From contig OZ231127.1 of assembly GCA_965153355.1 (NCBI GenBank), positions 44,144,001-44,208,000 on the forward strand: a DNA stretch of 64,000 bases, given 5' to 3'. The position numbers and the translations under genes were made by a program. Positions 57,840-64,000 of this stretch are shown here, one piece after another. The number at the start of each line of letters is the position of its first letter. Position 1 is the stretch's first letter. The DNA is from Flaccisagitta enflata. Lineage: Eukaryota; Chaetognatha; Sagittoidea; Aphragmophora. The notes beneath the pieces are model-generated. The model ran no database searches. It was given only the letters and a program-made list of their open reading frames with translations, and was not told the DNA's origin.

Positions 57840-58090
57840 TTAGATTAAGCAAGAGTTAATGTATGAATGCTCACTGGTATGCTTTCTTGTATTCGCATGC
57901 TCAGACAAATATCAAAACATTTATTTGTTTGTCCCATTTTAGATAAAAAAGAGACTGAGCTAAATGAGCTAGAATACTCAAAAACACCCTCACAGATGAG
58001 CAGTTAGGCTCTTAAACATGATTTTTTATATTTGTTAAAAAAAATGAAAACCATGTTTCTTTTGAATGTCATAAGTCAGACTGACTTCGA
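57840..58090 (-). repeat. Fragment related to the interior of the 42874-44807 element
   Basis: In reverse it carries GAGTGTTTTTGAGTATTCTA-like and TAGCTCATTTAGCTCAGT motifs and GCATGCxAATACAAGAAAGC, as in the units at 43940-44330. Probably a decayed copy of the same hAT-like family. Confidence 0.6.
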
Positions 58091-58118
58091 CCTGTTTGCC
58101 CAAAAACTTAAAAGAATT

Positions 58119-58432
58119 TTAGTCGCGTGCTGTTCGACTCCATAAGCCACTTTTCGGTCCGTCGGTCCGTCAGTCGGTCCGTTGGTCTGTCTGTCACAAA
58201 GTTGTTTAAAAGGCGTTTTGGACTTTTAAAAGACATTTTAAAGCTTTTAGAGATGGATAAGAACTTGTTGGCTAATTCAAAGGTCCTTATGAGAATCTTA
58301 GTCTGTCTGCCTGTCTGTTTGTTCAACCTTTTGTGAAATTGCCAACGCACGCGACTTAGGTCTTATGACCTTGTTAATCACTGCTTTTGTTTACTCACAC
58401 TCGATTTTGTCTATCCGGCCTTGTTTCTAGCT
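58119..58432 (+). repeat. Dispersed hairpin repeat, diverged
   Basis: AGTCGCGTGCTGTTCGACT start, GGTCCGTCGGTCCGTCAGTC tract, tail TTGTCTATCCGGCCTTGTT. Confidence 0.75.
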
Positions 58433-58525
58433 GAAGTAGGTTCCATGTTGTTTGATATCGTAAGTTCCTCAGTAGCTTTAGAATTCTTAAGTAAAAAACG
58501 ATATTTTGTGGGGAATTTAAACTGG

Positions 58526-58531
58526 TTTATT
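58526..58531 (-). terminator. Possible polyadenylation signal of the KChIP-like gene
   Basis: The plus strand reads TTTATT, i.e. AATAAA in sense, about 355 bp beyond the KChIP stop codon. It is the first good hexamer in that direction. Confidence 0.4.
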
Positions 58532-58884
58532 TGGTTAAATTATGCTTAAGAAAATGAATACAGATTGCAATAGTATGCGAGAAAAACAATCAGGAAAAAG
58601 AACGTACATAGAGAAAGGAAGCCCAAGAGTCGAAGAGATTTGATAATAATACTGCATAGTATTACCATTGAAAACTATGTATGACCAATTTATGACAAGT
58701 TTTGAAACCAAAGCCGAATGAATTTGACCAAGGCTTCAGCGAGGCGGAAAAAGGATGCAAAAGAATTACTTGATGATGGCGCTTTATAAATTCCAACTGC
58801 TTTAATGTCCTACGGACTATTCTCGACAATGATATTCGGCTCCAAGCGCGTCGCCCGCGTCCCTTTAAGGCCGTGTCCGTAATT

Positions 58885-59059
58885 TCACAGCATCGTGTCA
58901 AACACAGCCATTGATTTAGCGATGGACTCGTCCTGTTCAAAAAAATAGACGGTTTATATACTACGATGAAATTTAATGCTGTGATCTATGCCGGATCAAC
59001 AAATAGGCTAAAAAAGCTATAGCTTAGGGCCCCGCGCCTCAGGGGGGCCCCGCGCCTGC

Positions 59060-59104
<45 letters not shown>

Positions 59105-59805
59105 TTGGATCATTGGTTCTCTTTAGATCAACATACAGTAGGACCCCGCCTCATCGGTCCCATTTGGACCAAAGATTTTTCACCTTTATCTCAGGTTTAC
59201 CTTTAAAGAGAGGTAAAATAACATTAAGTACTATCATTTGGGACCTTAAAATGTTGACCTTTGTTGATGGGGAACCTTTAAAGGCAGGGCTGTTATTGTG
59301 GGGTCCCACTGTAATTGCAAAATTGGCAGCACAAAAAGCAAGGAAAGGTATTCTTTGAATTTTTTCACGGTGATATACTTAATAACAGAAATGGAAATGT
59401 CAAATTTCCTTGTTTTATCTGTCTCAAGTTCTTTGAATATATCACTTTTAGGCAGATAGGATATTGCGCATGCTAGATAAAATTGTAATCCACTGGTTTT
59501 GAATAATTGAGTAAATGGAGGGGGGGCCAACGAGGGGGGGTAGCAGGGGCGCAAAGAGGGGGATTAGGGGGCCCCGCGCCCCTAGCCTAGCTTAGGGCCC
59601 CGCGCCTTGTTGTTCCGGCCTAGGCTGTGATTGGCCTAGCACTGCTGAACCGACGCACTAACCTGTTGGCAACAGGAAACGAATTCGTCGAGAGAAATAA
59701 GTCCGTCGCGATTCAGGTCAAGACGATGGAACACTGAGTCCACGTGTTGCTGGAGACAAACCAAATCCAAAAAATTTCGGTGGTTGTAGTCAACCATCAG
59801 ATAGG

Positions 59806-59895
<90 letters not shown>

Positions 59896-60346
59896 CTCTC
59901 CTACCTCTGGTGTGGTTCCGTCGACGGGTGGGCTGCAGCAGCCGCCCATCATATCATAAATAGCTGATATGATTTGCGTCATCTCTTCCCGAGAAATCAC
60001 GCCATCTGGAGAGAATAGTAGAAGACACGGTCACGAATAAGTCACGATGAGGCGAGAATGGTGTAAAGTAGGGCGGTTGGGGTCATTAGAACAAGGCCGG
60101 ATAAACGCTAAATTTGTCTCATGACGCAAAGGTTCGTTGACTTGCTTAACATGAAAATGTCTTTTACCTTGGTTGACATCGTAAAGGCTGAATGTCCAAT
60201 GGATTTTGTCCAGGAATGATCCCCGGCAAAGGATCGAAAGTCCCTTGACAAAATCCTCGAACGAAATCTCGCCCGTGTTACCAGAATCAAACGTGTTGAA
60301 CACGAAATGCGCATATTGGGACGAATCTGATGAGAATGAGAATGAG

Positions 60347-60403
<57 letters not shown>

Positions 60404-61036
60404 AAGAGAGGGGGGAGATGCAAGCCCACTATATAACATTGTAACAAACATTAAGGGAAGGGAAAAAAAAGAAAGAGAGAGAGAGATATGCAAGCAGATA
60501 ATGTACAAACATAAAAGGAAAGGAAACAAGTCATCCAAGGATTGCACATGGTCAGCGGTACCCGATGCCCTGCTATGAGTGATCAGCTGAAGAAGTGGAG
60601 TGAGAGCAGGGCAGCGGCCTGAATGGGTCGATGTCCTGTAAAACACGGGTGAATTTTCTTACGTCCCTCCATCCTGATATGAGTACAGATTTTAGACTTG
60701 AGAGGGCAAATTTGAGGCCTCATAGGCTCTATTTCACTTTTTAGGCTGAAGAGAGCTGAATACAAGCATGGGAGGGTTGAATTTGGGCCTGAGAGGGCTG
60801 ATTTTGTACTCAATAAAGAGGTCTCATTTTGGGCCTAAGAAGCTTGATTTTGGATGTAAGAGAGCCAATTTCGGACCTGAGAGGGTTGATTTTAGCCTCT
60901 GAGGACTGATTTCAGGCCTGAAAGAGCCAGATTTGGGCCTGAGAGGCTGGGAAGCGGGCAAACCATAGAGAGACGGACGTAAGGAAATACACCCATGTCC
61001 TGCCGGACATTGGCCCTTTGGGGCTGCTGCCCAAAA

Positions 61037-61110
<74 letters not shown>

Positions 61111-61258
61111 ATATCAGTGAAGGCAATTGTAGCAGACACTCGATTAAACTAAAGAGGAAACATTTTTGCAAAACATAAATGGCGGCGGCGGCGATAATGA
61201 GGATAGATTGGCGTTGCTCCAGAGATGGCCAAAAAAGAAAAAAAAGAGGACAGAGAGA

Positions 61259-61295
<37 letters not shown>

Positions 61296-63208
61296 TGATT
61301 AAGTGTTCAGCAGGAAAAATATTTGTAGGCTAATCCGGCGTTATAGGTTTTTGGTCGCGTGCTGCGCGACTCTGCACCCACTTTGTCGGTCCCGTCCGTC
61401 CGTCGGTCGGTCGGTCGGTCCGTCCGTCCGTCCGTCACACTTTACTTTTTTTTGGGTTTTTGGGATTTTTGGCTTCACTGCTCCTGCCCAAATGATCTGG
61501 GGACCTCAATTACAGCCCCTGCCCACCCACACGCGACTGGGGTAGCCGTGTATCCAGCCTTGTTTTTTTAAGTGGGGGAAAGTATCAAGTCATTGAATCA
61601 ATCATTGATTATAGTGACTATGCGATACCTGGTTAAACCAAAGATAGTCTTTGGTTACAAACTACGATTTTTACTGTTCAATGGAAAAAATATCTTGGAC
61701 AAATTTCATAAGTATTGTTATCAAAACCAAAATTTCATGAAAATCAACTGATGGCTACTTTTTACATTCATGCTCATGTCATTGGAGTTGAAAATCAAAA
61801 AATCTAAGCAAAAAACTGTTTTTGAATAAGAAGAAAAGATTTTATAAGTTTTTCTTTCTTAAAGATTAGATGTCAAGTAGTTTTTAGCTATAAACTAACT
61901 TTTGTTAATTATAATATTAAGTGATTAAAATTTGTAGGCTTAATACTTTCCCCCACTTGAAAAAAATCACCCTGCAATGTTGTCGTCGTCAGTCTTGTGT
62001 TTTGAAAATAAAAGGCTTACCTCCTAATGGGAAAAATTGCGCGAAAATACTTTTGAATTTATCTTTGTTGACAATTCCCGTGGGACACTCCTGTAAAAAC
62101 AAGTAACCCGGGGTTACAATGTCGTTGCAGACGGGTGGATAGGGGCTTTGGAACAACCCCCCCCTTACACACACACAGTCACACGCGGCAATTTACATGC
62201 GCGTATCATCACTTTCAAACTCGGCGAGTATGACTCCCGATCACACGAACCGATGGACGAACCGACGGACAAAGCCTCTTATACGTATGTAGTCGTGCCC
62301 GCAACTAAAAGTTAGATTGGACGCTAACATTGAGCTTTGAAAGTTCGTCAATCATTGTTTTATGTTTATAAATGGGGAAACGTTGGAGGTGAACATTTGG
62401 TTTGACATATGATATCTACCTGTTTAAAGCCTCGATACATGACTTGCAGTTCGGATTTGGAAAATTTGGTTTTGTTGGATATCTTTTCAAGTTCTTCGGG
62501 TTTGTACCGCGGAGCGCACATCGCCATGTATTCGTCACCTTCATCTGCAAAGACATGGATGTGCATTAATTCACAATGCGCACGAAACAAGTCAAGAAAT
62601 TCCCACTGAAAGAGGGCCTAGCATCATGCTCATCATATAACATCATGCAAATTAGATGACACAAGGGGGTCAGAGTAAACGGAGAATGACTTATGAATGA
62701 ATGGTAACAACAGGAAAATGAGGTAGACTGAAATAAGCAGCAAGCGGAATCATTGCACAACTGGAAACTGAGGAGGACAAAGCTCTGCTCATTTTGAATG
62801 CAATGTCCTGTTCCTAAATCTGCCGATTGTTACAAGCCGATTGTTACAAGTCGATTGTTACCAGCCAATTGTAACCATCGGTGAAGGGGAGCAAAAAGCT
62901 CAGGGACATCCAAACCATTTTCAAGCCCAACAGCAACTTAAAGCCCAATTTAATAAACCTATGTTTTAGACTTTGAACTGAGCTTTTATTCTATTTACAA
63001 GGCCTTTTCATGCTCAAACTAACTTACTTTCCTTCTCATCAATTTTTTTACTGGATTCTTTCCAGCCCGACAGACAGGGCCGTCCATGGAGGGCCTGGAT
63101 GTCCCTTGTCCTACCACGATGATTGTAACAAGCATCCTCTTCGCTCTTACAAGCAAAGCAGTCCATAGCCAGATAGAAATGCAAGGATCTTTTGATTATC
63201 ATCTTCAT
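58885..63208 (-). CDS. Kv channel-interacting protein-like neuronal calcium sensor, 7 exons
   Basis: Minus-strand exons 63208-63028, 62544-62420, 62090-62021, 60326-60168, 60005-59905, 59749-59663, 58932-58885 join in frame (771 bp, 256 aa), with GT/AG borders. The core reads FSKSELQVMYRGFK, then ECPTG in the degenerate EF-hand 1 and FAQFFPLGD. Three EF-hand loops look canonical: 139-150 (DSGNTGEISFED), 175-186 (DVNQDGVISREE) and 223-234 (DLNRDGLISLDE). AIYDMMG lies between loops 3 and 4. ELQVLYRGFK-like sequence, the CPxG motif and the 256-aa length favour KChIP (subunits of A-type Kv4 channels) over frequenin or hippocalcin. The N-terminus is cysteine-rich (MDCFACKSEEDACYN) and variable in the family; there is no N-terminal MG myristoylation motif. 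The first exon may be preceded by another, because an AG acceptor-like site and a long sense (CT)n tract lie just upstream. Confidence 0.9.
59066..59102 (+). repeat. (GAAA)n microsatellite
   Basis: Nine GAAA units in KChIP intron 6, next to GGGCCCCGCGCC motifs that recur at about 59565-59610 and may mark another element. Confidence 0.9.
59134..59313. mobile_element. pogo/Tigger-like MITE with TA duplication
   Basis: Element 59136-59311 (176 bp) between TA dinucleotides. Ends are CAGTAGGACCCC and GGGGTCCCACTG. CAGT-starting ends with GGACCCC are typical of pogo-type miniature elements. Confidence 0.8.
59810..59893 (+). repeat. (CT)n after (in sense) the KChIP exon 5 donor
   Basis: Sense (AG)n beginning 12 bp after the donor of the 60005-59905 exon. 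Confidence 0.95.
60350..60400 (+). repeat. (AG)n upstream (in sense) of KChIP exon 4
   Basis: Sense (CT)n then CATTCT repeats leading into TCATCAG| at 60327. Confidence 0.95.
60520..61038. mobile_element. Type II foldback-like element
   Basis: GGTCAGCGGTACCCGATGCC, GCAGGGCAGCGG, minisatellite of GCCTGAGAGGGCTGATTT units, right end TGTCCTGCCGGACATTGGCC/GGGCTGCTGCCC. In KChIP intron 3, followed by (AG)n at 61038-61102. Confidence 0.8.
61350..61566 (+). repeat. Dispersed hairpin repeat, complete
   Basis: GTCGCG-TGCTG-CGCGAC, (GGTC/CGTC)n, TTTTTTTGGGTTTTTGGG, CACTGCTCCTGCCCAAATGA, tail GCCGTGTATCCAGCCTTGTT. Nearly superimposable on 32448-32664. Confidence 0.92.
62104..62311 (-). repeat. Dispersed hairpin repeat, variant B
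   Basis: Starts in KChIP intron 2, about 10 bp upstream of the exon 3 acceptor in sense. Head GTTACAATGTCGTTGCAGAC, tail CTCTTATACGTATGTAGTCG/TGCCCGCAACTAAAA with decayed hairpin. Confidence 0.7.
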
Positions 63209-63220
63209 GAGGAAAATTCA

Positions 63221-63221
<1 letters not shown>

Positions 63222-63313
<92 letters not shown>
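63222..63313 (+). repeat. (AG)n just upstream (in sense) of the first KChIP exon
   Basis: Sense (CT)n of about 90 bp ending 13 bp before the chosen ATG, as if it were a polypyrimidine tract of a 3' splice site. An additional 5' exon is therefore likely. Confidence 0.95.
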
Positions 63314-63315
<2 letters not shown>

Positions 63316-63451
63316 CGTTTGACTTCATATGAAAATTATCACCTTCCAACGCATGTAAGTCTGCTTCAAGGATGAAATAAAGAGAGGGAAACATGATCAT
63401 GAGTAAAAACATTTTAAGATAAGTGTCAAAAACGAGTACAGCTACGCGAAT

Positions 63452-63617
63452 ACTACCTAGGAGAAAAGTTTGGACACACCTGAAGAATGTTAAGATTTAT
63501 TTATTTAGTCTCATTTTGGAGATTTTCTTATGCAGATTATTTTTTTTTATAAAAAAATATCTAAAAACCAATATATCTTAGGTTAAAGGTGTGTCCAAAC
63601 TTTTTTTCCTAGGTAGT
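63452..63617. mobile_element. Short snapback MITE
   Basis: ACTACCTAGGAGAAAAGTTT/GGACACACCT at left is mirrored at right by AGGTGTGTCCAAACTTTTTT/TCCTAGGTAGT. 166 bp, AT-rich loop; target-site duplication unresolved. Confidence 0.8.
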
Positions 63618-63659
63618 GAAACAAGCTACTAATACTTCAACCAATCGCACTTCCTAAAA

Positions 63660-63735
63660 AGATCAAAATTGATTAGCGCAATGTAGCCGTGCCTTCTCTT
63701 TCCGGGTTCGAGTCGGCATGAAGTAAGTAACAGCT
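63660..63735 (+). repeat. tRNA-like B-box fragment
   Basis: CCGGGTTCGAGTCGGCATGA resembles a tRNA T-arm/B box, but the 5' half is not a convincing tRNA. Likely a SINE remnant. Confidence 0.3.
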
Positions 63736-63820
63736 TGGTGATCGCTGCTGAAATTGCGTAATTGGCGAGATTTTATGAAGTAACAAAAACGTATTGTCGC
63801 GGGCGCACCGTGTAATCTAG

Positions 63821-63961
63821 ACTATTATGTCGCGTGTACCTCTTCGAACAATGGTCGCGGATTTACTCCGACCCTCCTCGGACTTTTTGCCTTGTTGAAA
63901 TCTCACCGAGAACTCGTACAAGAAACTGAAAAACGCCATCAACTTATGAACCAGGCAGACG
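63821..63961 (+). CDS. Possible internal exon of a gene running off the right edge
   Basis: Between an AATCTAG acceptor at 63820 and a GACG|GTATGT donor at 63962 there is an open phase 1 to phase 1 frame, the prevailing phase in this window. It has a helical, charged end (LLGLFALLKSHRELVQETEK, then RHQLMNQAD). Third positions are GC-rich as in the other genes. The polypyrimidine tract is weak and no partner exon lies inside the window. Family not recognised. Confidence 0.35.
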
Positions 63962-64000
63962 GTATGTCAACCAAGTTTCATGTCAATGTTTTGATTTAAA

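Overview
This is nuclear DNA from a multicellular animal. Five multi-exon genes with GT-AG introns can be assembled by hand, and four have recognisable animal families: MORN1, STAM, a synaptophysin-family vesicle protein and a Kv-channel-interacting (KChIP-type) calcium sensor. The fifth encodes a secreted, probably GPI-anchored Ly6/uPAR-type protein. A sixth, well-formed gene is not recognised. Synaptic and neuronal families together with TTAGGG-like interstitial repeats fit a eumetazoan, most likely an invertebrate. I cannot name the phylum.

Layout: MORN1 (+) 808-10008; Ly6-like gene (-) 11337-14620, convergent with MORN1; repeat-rich gap with an orphan minus-strand coding exon at 18009-18299; unrecognised helical gene (+) 18922-23931; repeat block with transposon relics and a 29/58-bp minisatellite (26660-28570); signal-peptide exon (-) 28845-29050; more repeats; STAM (-) 33365-37358 and synaptophysin-like gene (+) 39159-53512, divergent from a shared 1.8-kb upstream region, the latter with a 13-kb intron that is almost entirely repeats; repeat gap; KChIP-like gene (-) 58885-63208; a possible partial exon (+) at the right edge. 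The genes share no pathway. STAM (endosomal sorting), the synaptophysin-like protein (vesicle membrane) and KChIP (calcium sensing) are typical of, but not confined to, neurons.

Most of the window is repeats: long (CT)n/(AG)n, (AAC)n, (ACC)n, (CAT)n and (GT)n tracts; some 25 copies of a 150-330-bp dispersed element ending in a short hairpin whose stem covaries between copies; a foldback-like element family whose inverted ends enclose 20-21-bp minisatellites; four insertions with 8-bp target-site duplications and short terminal inverted repeats (hAT-like); Tc1/mariner-, pogo- and ISL2EU-like palindromic miniature elements; and a palindrome carrying two tRNA-like heads. No intact transposase was seen.

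The strongest observations are: (1) dinucleotide tracts flanking splice sites are strand-biased, with sense (CT)n before 3' splice sites and sense (AG)n after 5' splice sites; (2) the hairpin of the dispersed repeat is conserved by base pairing rather than by sequence; (3) several nested insertions are dated by clean target-site duplications, one with a paralogous empty site; (4) a 52-bp minisatellite has amplified a MORN1 exon end with its 5' splice site.
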